Source: a virus. Taken from it: DNA of 64,000 bases. The stretch spans positions 186,001 to 250,000 of IMG/VR virus record IMGVR_UViG_3300025121_000011. One strand, written 5' to 3'. The position numbers and the translations under genes are program-made. This document shows positions 18,479-27,762 of this stretch, one piece after another (position 1 is the stretch's first letter; each line of letters opens with the position of its first letter). Below the pieces are notes generated by a model, which saw only the letters and a list, made by a program, of their open reading frames with translations, searched no databases and was not told the origin of the DNA.

Positions 18479-19921
18479 ATGGTTACAATATATATTGAAA
18501 ATACTAAATGTAAATTAAATGGCTTAAATGATGATAAGATTGCTAATGAAATAGATAATTTACTAAGTTATAATGTTCAGAGTTATCAATTTATGAGAAA
18601 GCAAACCGGATGGGATGGTAGATATCGTTTATTTAATAAAAAAAGTGGAGTATTCCCTGTTGGTTTGCTAACCATGTTAGAAAACGTTTTAAAAGCCCAT
18701 CAGATACCCTACAATCTATCTGATAATCGTACCTCACCAGTATATGGGGAATCAATTAAAGCCGAATCTAATAGCGTTTATGAGGCTAGAGATTATCAAA
18801 CAAAGGCTATAGGTTTAGCTATACAAGCCGGTAGTGGAATCTTACGAGCAGCGACAGGTTCTGGTAAGACATATATAATTGCTATGATTGCTGGGCATTA
18901 TAATGTTAATACAGTTATTTATGTGATTGGAAAAGAATTACTTTATCAAATGAAAACCACAATAGAAAATTCTCTCGGTGTAGAGTGTGGTGTGATAGGG
19001 GATGGAATATGTAATATCGTAAAAGGCATTAACGTTTGCACCATTTGGTCCGCTGCCGCAGCATTTAATAAAAAAATCACCCTTTTAGACTCAGATTTCA
19101 CTAAAGGAAAAGCATTATCTCAAGATAAAAAACAAGCGGTTAGAAATTTAGTGAATAATGCGGAATTGTTTTTTTTAGATGAATGCCAATACGGTTCTAC
19201 AATTTCAATGCAATTTATTCACAAAGAATCATCATCTGCTAGACACAGATTCTTATTATCTGGGACTCCATGGAGAGAGGGTGGTGATGATATTTTAATT
19301 GAAGCAATAAGTGGTCCTAAATTTTGTGATATTACTGCAACAGAATTGATTGAAAAAGGATGGTTAGTAAAGCCATATATTACATTTGTTGATATTCCAA
19401 CGATTAGAGGTGTTGGGAAAACTTATCAGGAAGTATATGATAACTTTATAGTTAATAATGATTATCGTAATTTTAAAATTGCGGAATCTGCTAAAATAAT
19501 GGCAGAGGCCGGAAGAAAGGTTTTAATTCTCGTCACTAAAGTTAGTCATGGAGATGTTATTCAAGAATTTTTAGATCCAAATTTGAAAGTGAATAGTCTC
19601 AACGGTATGAACTCTACACGGGACCGGATGCAATCCATTCAGCAAATGAAAAATGGAGAGTTAGATGTTATGATAGCATCTAGAATTTTTGATCAAGGAA
19701 TTGATATTCCCGAACTGGATGCTTTAATTTTAGCGGGATCCGGCAAATCAACAGCACGCGCCCTTCAGAGGATTGGCAGAGTTATTAGAAGGAAAAAAGG
19801 CAAGTCTAATGCGGTAGTAGTTGATTTTTTTGATAACTGTAAATATTTGAGAGAACATAGTCAAGCTAGGTATAGAATTTATTCTACAGAGCCTGCATTT
19901 AAAATCAAGAGGAATAGCTAA
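18479..19921 (+). CDS. UvsW-like superfamily 2 DNA helicase
   Basis: Helicase motifs in order: ARDYQTKAI (Q-like), ATGSGKT Walker A at residues 125-131, FFLDECQ (DExx box), LLSGTPW (motif III), then SRIFDQGIDIPELDALI and ALQRIGRVIRRKKGK (motifs V/VI). The N-terminal ~100 residues (KQTGWDGRYRLFNKKSGVFP) resemble the UvsW substrate-binding domain of T4. In T4, UvsW unwinds R-loops and branched DNA, switching replication mode and aiding recombination. Length 480 is close to T4 UvsW. GGAG precedes ATG 18479. Confidence 0.9.
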   Translation: MVTIYIENTKCKLNGLNDDKIANEIDNLLSYNVQSYQFMRKQTGWDGRYRLFNKKSGVFPVGLLTMLENVLKAHQIPYNLSDNRTSPVYGESIKAESNSVYEARDYQTKAIGLAIQAGSGILRAATGSGKTYIIAMIAGHYNVNTVIYVIGKELLYQMKTTIENSLGVECGVIGDGICNIVKGINVCTIWSAAAAFNKKITLLDSDFTKGKALSQDKKQAVRNLVNNAELFFLDECQYGSTISMQFIHKESSSARHRFLLSGTPWREGGDDILIEAISGPKFCDITATELIEKGWLVKPYITFVDIPTIRGVGKTYQEVYDNFIVNNDYRNFKIAESAKIMAEAGRKVLILVTKVSHGDVIQEFLDPNLKVNSLNGMNSTRDRMQSIQQMKNGELDVMIASRIFDQGIDIPELDALILAGSGKSTARALQRIGRVIRRKKGKSNAVVVDFFDNCKYLREHSQARYRIYSTEPAFKIKRNS

Positions 19922-20238
19922 TGTATAGTAGAAAAAAAGCACAAATTCATAAACCAACCTCTACTTCAGTACAAAAAATAATCGAAAGTTCTGGACAGTT
20001 AAAATATTTAAGAGATATATTAGTTGGACGCGGAGCAAAAACTACTTGGAGACATAGATATAAAACAGTAGATGATAAATATTATTGGTACCTTATGCGT
20101 GACGACTCGTTGAGATACCAACGGGGAAAGGGTGGGCCATTTTTGAGTCCCGAAGAAATGGCTTCTGAAGCCTCAGGAGAGTTGCTAGAGGTACTTGAAT
20201 CCTTAGGTGTAAGAATATCAAAGCCCACTAAAGAATAA
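19921..20238 (+). CDS. Hypothetical protein, 105 aa
   Basis: Not recognised. ATG 19921 overlaps the helicase stop, so translation is coupled. Basic N-terminus (YSRKKAQIHK), then aromatic strands (TTWRHRYKTVDDKYYWYL) suggest a small beta-containing domain that could bind nucleic acid. The C-terminus is helical. Its tight linkage to the helicase hints at a role in DNA metabolism, without direct support. Confidence 0.6.
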   Translation: MYSRKKAQIHKPTSTSVQKIIESSGQLKYLRDILVGRGAKTTWRHRYKTVDDKYYWYLMRDDSLRYQRGKGGPFLSPEEMASEASGELLEVLESLGVRISKPTKE

Positions 20239-20241
20239 ATT

Positions 20242-20529
20242 ATGGATCAATATATTTGTACAAAAGGTGAGCCTAATCTGGAACGTTTACAGCTTTTGGA
20301 TCTCTTAGAAGAAGTACCTCGATTATATACAATAATAAAAGGTCACGAGCAAACTGCTCAATATAATATAATTTCTGAAAATGGCCGTATTACTACCAAT
20401 AGAATTTTTGTCGATATGTCTGGAAGGATAATTTTTGATACTTCTTCAGAATATGATAAAGATTATTTATTTAACATTATGCCTAAACATATTCAGGAAC
20501 AATTTATTTATTATTTAGACAGATTATGA
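20242..20529 (+). CDS. Hypothetical protein, 95 aa
   Basis: Not recognised. Acidic. Alternating strand-like segments in the middle (YNIISENGRITTNRIFVDM) and a helical end (HIQEQFIYYLDRL). It follows the previous gene by 3 bases and ends the forward operon, facing the reverse-strand gene that ends at 20614. The tail resembles the ends of other small unknown proteins at 23.8-24.4 kb (YLDFF, YYLEIF), but too weakly to claim homology. Confidence 0.55.
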   Translation: MDQYICTKGEPNLERLQLLDLLEEVPRLYTIIKGHEQTAQYNIISENGRITTNRIFVDMSGRIIFDTSSEYDKDYLFNIMPKHIQEQFIYYLDRL

Positions 20530-20539
20530 GACTAAAAGT

Positions 20540-20571
20540 TATATTATATATAGATTATATTATATATAGAT
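20540..20571. repeat. Two tandem 16-bp AT repeats between convergent genes
   Basis: The unit TATATTATATATAGAT occurs twice with no spacer, in the 84-base gap between the convergent genes ending at 20529 (+) and 20614 (-). No GC-rich hairpin with a T-run is visible in this gap. The repeat may serve as a weak bidirectional transcription end or simply be low-complexity spacer. Confidence 0.7.
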
Positions 20572-20613
20572 ATTAAACATAAAGAAGTACAAGATATAAA
20601 TTAATATTATATT

Positions 20614-22011
20614 TTATTCGACATTTTCCGGTTTGTTTGTAGATACTTCTGGGAATAATTCATCTATTTTAGGGCCAAAATCAAAAACTATAGCTTCTGC
20701 CTCAGCAGCGTCAACATCAAAGCGGGATGCCTGTTCTATCAACCATTTCTTTATTCTATCTCCAACACCAGGAGATGGACCCTTTCCTTTAAGAAAACCA
20801 TTAAAACCGTTTAGTAAAGATTTTTCTAGGTATTCAATAAACATATTTCTTTTGGTTTGTTCATCATCCATAGAACGCCTATCATCAAAATTTATAGATT
20901 TTGGTAAATCGATTGATGGAGGGACTTTAAGAAGTGGCCCAGCCTCTAGTTTGCGTCTGATAATACTAACATTAACCTGTGTAATATCATAATTAAGAGC
21001 TTTGGATAAATAATCGGCAATTAAAGTATCACTTAACCCATCTTTATATAGTTTCATAATAACATTTGCTATGTAAATTTTTAGATGTTTTTTAAGATCA
21101 GAAAGAGCTGCCATAAAAACTGTTTTTTTATTTTTTAGAGTAGAGTTGGGATATTTTTTGTCAAATATTTTCTCAATATCAGAAGCAGTTAAGGTGCCCT
21201 TACCAGTGGGACTGGTCAACTCTTTCATAATTAATTCAACAATAATTAGATTATAATCATTAGAGCTTTCCGCTTCAAATACCGATGCAGCTCTAATTGC
21301 GTTTGCAGGATCGAGTGGATTATGGGGATATTTCCTTTTAAAAACATTGATAATGTCTAGCGCTTTTACGACTTTGCCAGGATTAAGATTTTTGATATCT
21401 CTAGCGATTTGTAGGCATACAATTTCAATGTCCTCCTCGGATTTATTTTCCGCGTCAATAATATTTTTGTAATCTGGAGACATTTTTATAAATCTTATTG
21501 ATGTGGTTGATTTATAAAAGAATCCCCTTTCTTTTAATTTTAATAATATTTCTTGGTTAGAAATTTCTGGTTCTTCAGAAACCCAGTCCTTAACTATTTT
21601 CATAATTATGCTGCCAATTGCAGCGGTAATAATTTGACTGTTATGCTTTATTTTTTTAACTGTTTCGCTGAATACGGGGTTTTGTTTTAGTAGATGTGCA
21701 ATATATACAATTTGATTGGCATGAAAACCTTTAGGGCTAAAGTCATATCCGCTTATTGTAGAATAGTTTTTATTAAAATGCTTAAATATTAAATTAATAA
21801 TATTTTCTATATCATTTCTTGTTTCATCTGACATAGATTGTCTTCCCTCGCCAGATCTACGAGCTTTATCAGCCCCCTCGTCAGGACCATATTCAGATAA
21901 TAGTTTTGAGATATTAGCAGCGTGTGCCAACAATGTATCAACTTCATTGGCCTCTTTAATATACCCATGTTTCATTAAGGTTTCAGATAAAATTCTTAAA
22001 TCTATATACAT
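20614..22011 (-). CDS. Unknown protein with shared N-terminal module, 465 aa
   Basis: The first ~35 residues (YIDLRILSETLMKHGYIKEA, then NEVDTLL) are a clear copy of the module. The rest is helical and lysine/glutamate-rich without a recognisable catalytic motif. There are several IIRRKLEAG- and FDKKYPNS-type helical segments and a proline-containing stretch (KVPPSIDLPKS) near residue 370. It is transcribed opposite to its neighbours, alone. GAGGAA precedes ATG 22011. By its tag it probably belongs to the same class as the kinase, lysozyme and ART proteins. Function unknown. Confidence 0.7.
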   Translation of the reverse strand: MYIDLRILSETLMKHGYIKEANEVDTLLAHAANISKLLSEYGPDEGADKARRSGEGRQSMSDETRNDIENIINLIFKHFNKNYSTISGYDFSPKGFHANQIVYIAHLLKQNPVFSETVKKIKHNSQIITAAIGSIIMKIVKDWVSEEPEISNQEILLKLKERGFFYKSTTSIRFIKMSPDYKNIIDAENKSEEDIEIVCLQIARDIKNLNPGKVVKALDIINVFKRKYPHNPLDPANAIRAASVFEAESSNDYNLIIVELIMKELTSPTGKGTLTASDIEKIFDKKYPNSTLKNKKTVFMAALSDLKKHLKIYIANVIMKLYKDGLSDTLIADYLSKALNYDITQVNVSIIRRKLEAGPLLKVPPSIDLPKSINFDDRRSMDDEQTKRNMFIEYLEKSLLNGFNGFLKGKGPSPGVGDRIKKWLIEQASRFDVDAAEAEAIVFDFGPKIDELFPEVSTNKPENVE

Positions 22012-22058
22012 AAATATTCCTCGGTCTATTTACTTTTCAATATTAGTAAGGAGGTCAT

Positions 22059-22658
22059 ATGACTCGCACAGAATTTTATCAACAGATTGATACTTGGATA
22101 GAACAAGATAAATCTCGTTGGAATCATTTGACATTAATGGCTTATTTTTATCACAAATATAATAAAAGAACTGGAGTTAATTTTATACCAGCAAGTTGGA
22201 AGAGCAATCCAGCTTTAACAAAAGAGAGCAGAGATTTTGCTAAGCTTTTTAAATTATTTGCTCCAGAATATTATGAGTCTATGTCTGGTGAATTAAAAAC
22301 TCAAACTAAACATAAAATTAATCAGAAAATATATAATTATATTAATTGGTTATTTGATTTCAAGATGAGATATGGTAGCAAAACGGTAACTGGTACAGGA
22401 ATATTTTTGAATAATAATATGTTAAATGAATTTGAAGTTATGTATAATGCACAACTCAAAAAACGAGAGGAGTCTAGTAGTATTGAAGATCTTAAGAAGT
22501 GGGCGCAAAAACTTATTCCAATGGTTTTAGAATCTCATCAATTGGAAAGAGTTGAAGATCTAAATATGATATTAAGATACATAGAAATGTATAGCCTGGA
22601 TGATTCATCTCCAGAGAAGCAACTTATAAAGAAAGCACAGGAAATGAAATTAATATGA
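22059..22658 (+). CDS. Hypothetical protein of the replication block, 199 aa
   Basis: Not recognised. Helical, with tryptophan-rich N-terminal part (IDTWIEQDKSRWNHLTLMAY). A very strong AAGGAGG site lies before ATG 22059, in the 47-base divergent gap to the reverse-strand gene, so it starts the replication operon. It is followed by a Sm-like small gene, a DnaC-like loader and the DnaB-type helicase. Helical accessory factors of this size (for example helicase loaders or SSB partners) occupy such places in T4-like genomes, but I see no specific match. Confidence 0.65.
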   Translation: MTRTEFYQQIDTWIEQDKSRWNHLTLMAYFYHKYNKRTGVNFIPASWKSNPALTKESRDFAKLFKLFAPEYYESMSGELKTQTKHKINQKIYNYINWLFDFKMRYGSKTVTGTGIFLNNNMLNEFEVMYNAQLKKREESSSIEDLKKWAQKLIPMVLESHQLERVEDLNMILRYIEMYSLDDSSPEKQLIKKAQEMKLI

Positions 22659-23101
22659 AACAAAATTTAGAAAAAAAATATATTACAGTCTTTACTGATG
22701 GAGGCTGGTGTGTAACAGGACTTGTAGAATTAGATCAAGATGATCGAATAGGATTACTTAGTGATGATGGTGATGCTATTTTAATTTTAAAATCTAAAAT
22801 ATCTATAATTAAAATGTCCGCAGTAGTTAGAAAAAAAGAAGTGCATATAGATCCAAAAGAATCGGGCCGGTACAATCTTCCTAAGGATAGAGAGCTAGAT
22901 GGTCTTAAAATAGAAAATAACATTTATTCACCAACGGAGGAAAATTCAATCGGCATAAATAATCAATATGGAAGTATTCTTCCAAGTGATTTATTAGAAG
23001 GCGAATCTGATAATGATTCGGCAAATGAGTTTGCCATATCATGGGGTCCTCCAAACAAAGGTAAAATAGAGGTATTATTTGATCCCACAAAAAAAGATTG
23101 A
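22655..23101 (+). CDS. Hypothetical protein with Sm/Hfq-like N-terminal pattern
   Basis: Residues ~8-55 show a succession of short strands (YITVFTDGGWCVTGLVELDQ, then RIGLLSDDGDAILILKSKIS) in the layout of a Sm fold: strand-turn-G strand, acidic turn, strand, and a final ISIIK block like Hfq HAIST. The C-terminal half is polar, likely disordered. ATG overlaps the previous stop, and its own stop overlaps the loader gene. The Sm idea rests on pattern only. It could be another small beta barrel. Confidence 0.5.
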   Translation: MKQNLEKKYITVFTDGGWCVTGLVELDQDDRIGLLSDDGDAILILKSKISIIKMSAVVRKKEVHIDPKESGRYNLPKDRELDGLKIENNIYSPTEENSIGINNQYGSILPSDLLEGESDNDSANEFAISWGPPNKGKIEVLFDPTKKD

Positions 23102-23744
23102 TTTTATAAAGACTAAGATTAAAGAACGATGCGAGTGTGTCGGAGCAGGATGTAAAAAATGTCGCTCAATAATAAGTAGGATTGGAACATATGCTGAAGC
23201 CGGAATACCAATAGATTATTGGTTATTATCATTTAAAGATTTTGAAGGCGATGCAAATCTAAAGATATTTGTTTCCAGTTTGTTAAAAACTATTGATGAA
23301 ATTTATGAAGAAGGCAAATCATATGCATTTGTAGGAAATTTAGGAACAGGGAAAACTTATGCAGCAACATCTATATTAAAAAAAGCTATTGTCAGCGGAT
23401 TTACAGCCAAATATTATCACATGGATCAAGTAATTAGATTAAGTATTGGAAACGATAGTACAAGTTTTTTTAATGAAATTACTGGTGCAGATTTTATTTG
23501 CATAGATGAATATGATTCTAGATTTGTCTTTCCATCTGAAAAGTCTGAAATTCTATTTGGACAAACCATGGAATCTGTGTTGAGATACAGGTTTCAAAAT
23601 AAAATGCCAACCATTATATGTTCTAATACTTCAGATGTAACAAAGGTATTAGCTGGAGATTTTTCTAGAACTACAGATTCCTTATTTTCTAAATATGTAA
23701 AGATTATTTATGTTGCTGGAAAAGATTTTAGAAAGAAAAAATAA
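23079..23744 (+). CDS. DnaC-like AAA+ ATPase, probable helicase loader
   Basis: Walker A GNLGTGKT at residues 86-93 and Walker B FICIDEYD, with a sensor-1-like IICSNTS block and a late basic tail, match DnaC/IstB-type ATPases. The N-terminus has a CECVGAGCKKC cysteine cluster that may bind zinc, as in some loaders. Start is TTG 23079, supported by AGAGGT five bases upstream. There is no ATG before the cysteine cluster. It lies three genes upstream of the DnaB-type helicase, consistent with loading it on DNA. Confidence 0.82.
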   Translation: MIPQKKIDFIKTKIKERCECVGAGCKKCRSIISRIGTYAEAGIPIDYWLLSFKDFEGDANLKIFVSSLLKTIDEIYEEGKSYAFVGNLGTGKTYAATSILKKAIVSGFTAKYYHMDQVIRLSIGNDSTSFFNEITGADFICIDEYDSRFVFPSEKSEILFGQTMESVLRYRFQNKMPTIICSNTSDVTKVLAGDFSRTTDSLFSKYVKIIYVAGKDFRKKK

Positions 23745-23756
23745 AGAGAGGTTGTT

Positions 23757-24092
23757 ATGGGAGGAATTCCGATATCCTATTTTCACGATATGGTTACAGA
23801 ACTTAAAATGAGTTTGGAATATACTTATGATGATTCTTGGTATGGTAATGTGGTATACAGAGGGTATTCTTATAGATTTCCAGAAGGAAATGTTACTTTA
23901 GCGGTGGTTCCATATCACTCATATTATTTTATGCCACCAAGTTATATTAACTTTTTTTCTGGTGGTCGATTTTACAGACCAGGTCCTATATCTCCAAGAG
24001 AGGCGGCAGAAATTTTGTTAGATCATAAGATCCCAATTTATAATTATTTGGATTTTTTTAATTCTGATGTTTATGTTGATGGAGATATTTAA
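23757..24092 (+). CDS. Hypothetical protein, 111 aa
   Basis: Not recognised. Rich in Tyr, Phe and Gly, with strand-like segments (WYGNVVYRGYSYRFPEGNVT) and a final YNYLDFFNSDVYVDGD. The neighbour at 24095 has a similar layout and ending (IIYYLEIFNPSYRVGDY), so the two may be diverged duplicates. GAGAGG lies upstream. It lies in the replication operon between loader and helicase. Confidence 0.6.
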   Translation: MGGIPISYFHDMVTELKMSLEYTYDDSWYGNVVYRGYSYRFPEGNVTLAVVPYHSYYFMPPSYINFFSGGRFYRPGPISPREAAEILLDHKIPIYNYLDFFNSDVYVDGDI

Positions 24093-24094
24093 AT

Positions 24095-24379
24095 ATGATT
24101 GGAGCAACTTTTCGCGAGATGGAAAGATGTCGAATCTTAAAATTTAATAAAATTGATAATAGAACAATATATTATTACTTTATTAATTTACCTACTTTTG
24201 GACTTTTTTATAATTATAGAGATGGTGGAATTTTATTTTTCAGTGGGTACTTTACACCTGATGTTATATCTAATTATAGTCAAAATGATTCAACAGCAGA
24301 AGTGTTAATCAAAGTTGATCCAAGAATAATTTATTATTTAGAAATTTTTAATCCTAGTTATCGAGTTGGAGATTATTAA
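24095..24379 (+). CDS. Hypothetical protein, 94 aa
   Basis: Not recognised. Aromatic-rich, possible paralogue of the upstream 111-aa protein (shared FSG...P block and YYLEIFN end). GGAG precedes ATG 24095 and the stop overlaps the ATG of the helicase gene by one base, so it is coupled to helicase translation. No motif visible. Confidence 0.6.
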   Translation: MIGATFREMERCRILKFNKIDNRTIYYYFINLPTFGLFYNYRDGGILFFSGYFTPDVISNYSQNDSTAEVLIKVDPRIIYYLEIFNPSYRVGDY

Positions 24380-25737
24380 TGTCTATAAGAGAAAGAAAGG
24401 TCCTCAAATATATGATGCAAGGACCAATTCAATATAATCAAGTAGGGAGATTTATAGATATTAATCTATTGATCGAAGCCATGTTGCCAGAATATAAAAC
24501 AACGGCTAGAGCAATTAGAGATTATTTTAAAAGATATAAATCTCCTCCCACACCAGAGTTATTACAAGATAATTTATTAGAAGATTTAGATGATATTGAA
24601 ATTGCTATGGCAATTCAAGAAGTAGAGTGTCAAGAAGGTGAATATGCTTTTCACATTGATGCTATCAAAAAAAGATATCAGGCTTATTTAGCTAAGAACT
24701 TAGCAGAGTCAATTATATCTGAACAAGATGAATTAGATCTAGAAGAGTTTTCTTCTAATCTTTCTAAAATTAATTCTAAAATAGACAGAATGAATAGAAG
24801 CGTGGTTTTTGCAGAAGGAAATTTTGCAGATTCTGCACAAGATAGGCTAACAACATATAAACATGTAGAAGCAAATCCAGGAGAGGTATCCGGTATTTTA
24901 ACCGGTTTTCGAGAAATCGATAATTATATTTGGGGAATCAAAAAGCAAGAATTGATGATTATTGCTGGGCCATCATCTTCTGGAAAGTCTATGTTGATGA
25001 TGAATATGGCAGTAAATGCTTGGTTAGGAACAAACGATCCATTACAAGGATTTCCGACAAAAACAGATGGGGCAAATGTCCTTTATTTTACTTTAGAAAT
25101 GTCTAAATCTCAGACTGAGTTAAGATTGGATGCATGTACCGCCGGCATTCTGCATATGCACTTAACAAGAGGCATGCTAACTGATCAAGAAAAAGAGAGA
25201 TGGAGTAAGGTTCTTAAGTTTCAGTCCAAATATGACAAAAAATTATATATTTGTGATATGCCTCGTGGCTCTAAGATGTCAGATATAGAGGCAAGATATG
25301 AAACTATTATTGCAGAGTTTAATCCAGATTTGGTTTGTATCGATTATTTGGGAATTATGCAGCCGAATAGTACCAATAATTCTGACTGGTTAGATTTAGG
25401 ATATATAGCTGAGAATATGGCAGAATTCGCTAGAGCAAAAGATGTTCCGGTAGCTACAGCTTCTCAGCGAAAGGCCAAAGTTAAAACCTCCAAAGATGAT
25501 AGCAATGACCTTGAGGATCTGGCTAGGTCTAAGATGATTGGTGATAATGCTAATATTGTTTTATTAATTGAGAAGAGAGCTGACGAGCATCTCATGGAGG
25601 ATATGATTGTGCATATAGCTAAGAACAGAGATGGCGCCTTAGGAAAGGTGAAATTATTGAAAGAATTTCCAAAATCTAGAATATCAAACATACCTGATGA
25701 CTGGGCTGAGACATTGGGTGCTGAAAATGAAGTATAA
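24379..25737 (+). CDS. dnaB: Replicative DNA helicase, DnaB family
   Basis: RecA-fold hexameric helicase. GILTGFREIDNYIWGI introduces the ATPase domain, Walker A GPSSSGKS is at residues 197-204, VLYFTLEMS is the H1a-like block, LVCIDYLGIM is Walker B, and VATASQRKAKVK followed by DLARSKMIGDNANIVL completes the DnaB-type motifs. The N-terminal ~150 residues are helical, as in T4 gp41 and DnaB. Length 452 is typical. It is followed immediately, with an 11-base overlap, by a homing endonuclease gene. Confidence 0.92.
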   Translation: MSIRERKVLKYMMQGPIQYNQVGRFIDINLLIEAMLPEYKTTARAIRDYFKRYKSPPTPELLQDNLLEDLDDIEIAMAIQEVECQEGEYAFHIDAIKKRYQAYLAKNLAESIISEQDELDLEEFSSNLSKINSKIDRMNRSVVFAEGNFADSAQDRLTTYKHVEANPGEVSGILTGFREIDNYIWGIKKQELMIIAGPSSSGKSMLMMNMAVNAWLGTNDPLQGFPTKTDGANVLYFTLEMSKSQTELRLDACTAGILHMHLTRGMLTDQEKERWSKVLKFQSKYDKKLYICDMPRGSKMSDIEARYETIIAEFNPDLVCIDYLGIMQPNSTNNSDWLDLGYIAENMAEFARAKDVPVATASQRKAKVKTSKDDSNDLEDLARSKMIGDNANIVLLIEKRADEHLMEDMIVHIAKNRDGALGKVKLLKEFPKSRISNIPDDWAETLGAENEV

Positions 25738-27304
25738 AGACAAAGAGTTTTTAATTGAGGAATATATAGTTAAAAATAAAAGTGCAACTCAAATAGCGAT
25801 AGAATTAAATATACACTCTAGTTCAATTTATAGATTTCTTAAGAAATTTGGAATTGAAAAAGATAAAACAATTATACAAACTGATAGATGCTTAAAACAG
25901 CAACAATCTTTATTAGATAAATATGGGATTAATAATCCCATTTTAATTCCAGGTGCAACGGAAAAAGCTAAAGCTACAAATATAGAAAAATACGGTGTTT
26001 CGACATATTTAAATAGTAAAGATGGTAAAGAAAGATCAAGGGTTACTTCTTTAGTTAAGTACGGAACGGAGCACCCATTTTCATCTAAAGAAATTCAAGA
26101 TAAACAAAAAGATACTATGTTATTTCGTTATAATGTAGAAAAGCCTCTTCAAAAGGAAGAGTTTAAAGATGCTTTTAAAGAAACTATGAAAGAAAAATAT
26201 GGTTATGATAGTGTTTTGGGTAATCCAGAAATGATGGAAACGCATAATGCTGTTATGTTAAAACGATATGGTGTACATAGTATTGCTCAAACATCAGAAG
26301 GTATTTCGAAAATACTTAATACCAAAGTGGAAAAAGGACAAATTAAATTAGTTAATGGACAACTTAAAACGACATTTGCAAAAGATAATGACATACCTTA
26401 TTCTACATTAACTCATCTTATGCGAAGTACTAATATAACGGCAGAAGAAATATTAAAACAAGAATTTGACAATCAAACATCTTTAGAACATTTTTCATCT
26501 AAAGTTTTTAAACTAGATAAATATAATAAATATTTTGATTTAGAAAAATATCAAGAGTTACGATATAAACCAGATTTTAAACTTTCAGAAAAAGCGGCTT
26601 TTAATGTAGATGGATTATATTGGCATTCTGAAATCAATAAAGATAAAAATTATCATTTTGATATGCGCAGGATGTATGAACAACTTGGGTTGAGAGTATT
26701 TCAGTTTCGTGAAGATGAAGTTATGGAAAAGCATGAGATTATACAATCCATATTGAATAATTTTCTTGGACATTCACATAAAATTGGAGCAAGAAAAACT
26801 AAAATATTAAAACTTAGTATTTCAGAATCTAAAAATTTTTATGAGAAAAATCATATTAAAGGTTGGAGAAGGGCCTCTAAACATTATGGTTTAAAATTTC
26901 AAGACGAGATAGTTTTTGCTGCATCTGTAATAAAAACAGGAAATATATTAAAAATAGAAAGGCTGTGTAGTAAAATAGGATACACAATCATAGGCGGATG
27001 GAGTAAAATTCTGAAACAAATATTAAAAGAATATTCCTCAGTAGATAGAGTAGAGTATTGGGTTGATTTACGATATGGAACCGGAAATTTTTTAGATAAA
27101 TTTGGATTTAAAATTGAAAGAGATATTCTTGGTTGGGAATGGACGGACAAGAAAAAAACATATAATCGTCTACAGTGCAAAGCTAATATGGATCAGCGTA
27201 AGCTATCTCAACAAGAGTACGCCGCAGAACTTGGATGGATTAAGATTTATGATGCGGGACAGAGACTTTGGTCTCTAAACTTAAAGGATAAATCTTATGC
27301 CTAG
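25727..27304 (+). CDS. Free-standing homing endonuclease, Vsr-like, copy 1
   Basis: Order of domains: N-terminal helix-turn-helix (ATQIAIELNIHSSSIYRFLK), about six degenerate repeats of the type (T..)KYGV..P....E....(K), then a PD-(D/E)xK nuclease of Vsr/EDxHD type (YKPDFKLS, NVDGLYWHSE, GLRVFQFREDEV). A conserved C-terminal domain follows (NHIKGWRRASKHYGL, YWVDLRYGTGNF, YDAGQRLW). Same family as the proteins at 29964 and 35020. ATG 25727 aligns its KYKD start with copy 2; an in-frame ATG 25697 lies further inside the helicase gene. It probably spreads itself by cutting unoccupied helicase loci. Confidence 0.82.
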   Translation: MKYKDKEFLIEEYIVKNKSATQIAIELNIHSSSIYRFLKKFGIEKDKTIIQTDRCLKQQQSLLDKYGINNPILIPGATEKAKATNIEKYGVSTYLNSKDGKERSRVTSLVKYGTEHPFSSKEIQDKQKDTMLFRYNVEKPLQKEEFKDAFKETMKEKYGYDSVLGNPEMMETHNAVMLKRYGVHSIAQTSEGISKILNTKVEKGQIKLVNGQLKTTFAKDNDIPYSTLTHLMRSTNITAEEILKQEFDNQTSLEHFSSKVFKLDKYNKYFDLEKYQELRYKPDFKLSEKAAFNVDGLYWHSEINKDKNYHFDMRRMYEQLGLRVFQFREDEVMEKHEIIQSILNNFLGHSHKIGARKTKILKLSISESKNFYEKNHIKGWRRASKHYGLKFQDEIVFAASVIKTGNILKIERLCSKIGYTIIGGWSKILKQILKEYSSVDRVEYWVDLRYGTGNFLDKFGFKIERDILGWEWTDKKKTYNRLQCKANMDQRKLSQQEYAAELGWIKIYDAGQRLWSLNLKDKSYA

Positions 27305-27602
27305 ACTAAAGAAATTTGATTTTGTAGAGATCGAAACAGATTCATCCATAATTATAGCAATTTTATTAACCAAAAGAAGAGATGCATTTGAAATTCTTCC
27401 AATTTTTAAATTTGATACACCAGAAGATATATCAGATATAATTTGTAAAATAACTTTATTACGTTCATCTGTTAAAAAAATAAACAGATTAAGTAAAAAG
27501 CATATAGATCAAATCATTTATTTGCTGGGAATCAATAATAATATTATTAAACGAGCAACAGAAAGAGTATTAGATGAGAGAACAAGTAATAGGAAAAATT
27601 AA
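27297..27602 (+). CDS. Hypothetical protein, 101 aa
   Basis: Not recognised. Begins with MPRLKKFDFVEIETDSSIII and has strand-rich first half then helices (KKHIDQIIYLLGI). It overlaps the end of the homing endonuclease gene by 8 bases and the next small gene by 29 bases. This suggests that the endonuclease was inserted precisely between two co-translated genes. Confidence 0.6.
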   Translation: MPRLKKFDFVEIETDSSIIIAILLTKRRDAFEILPIFKFDTPEDISDIICKITLLRSSVKKINRLSKKHIDQIIYLLGINNNIIKRATERVLDERTSNRKN

Positions 27603-27762
27603 AAATTTAATTGTTTCTTCTGAAAATAATGATTTAGAAATTACAATTTTAATAACAGATGCTAAGTTTAAAAAAAAACTTCTTAGAGATTTATCTTTAT
27701 CAGGTAATCTAAAAGTAAATGGAACTGATGTTGTTTTCATAGATAAGGAACAAGATGCCTAA
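27574..27762 (+). CDS. Hypothetical protein, 62 aa
   Basis: Not recognised. Short alternating strand pattern (DLEITILITDAKFKK, then NLKVNGTDVVFID). It overlaps both neighbours, typical of a compact phage operon. No catalytic or metal motif is visible. Confidence 0.55.
   Translation: MREQVIGKIKNLIVSSENNDLEITILITDAKFKKKLLRDLSLSGNLKVNGTDVVFIDKEQDA

Noticed and set aside
25697-25726. Earlier start of endonuclease copy 1 inside the helicase gene
   Set aside because: No ribosome binding site there. Start at 25727 aligns with the KYKD beginning of copy 2.
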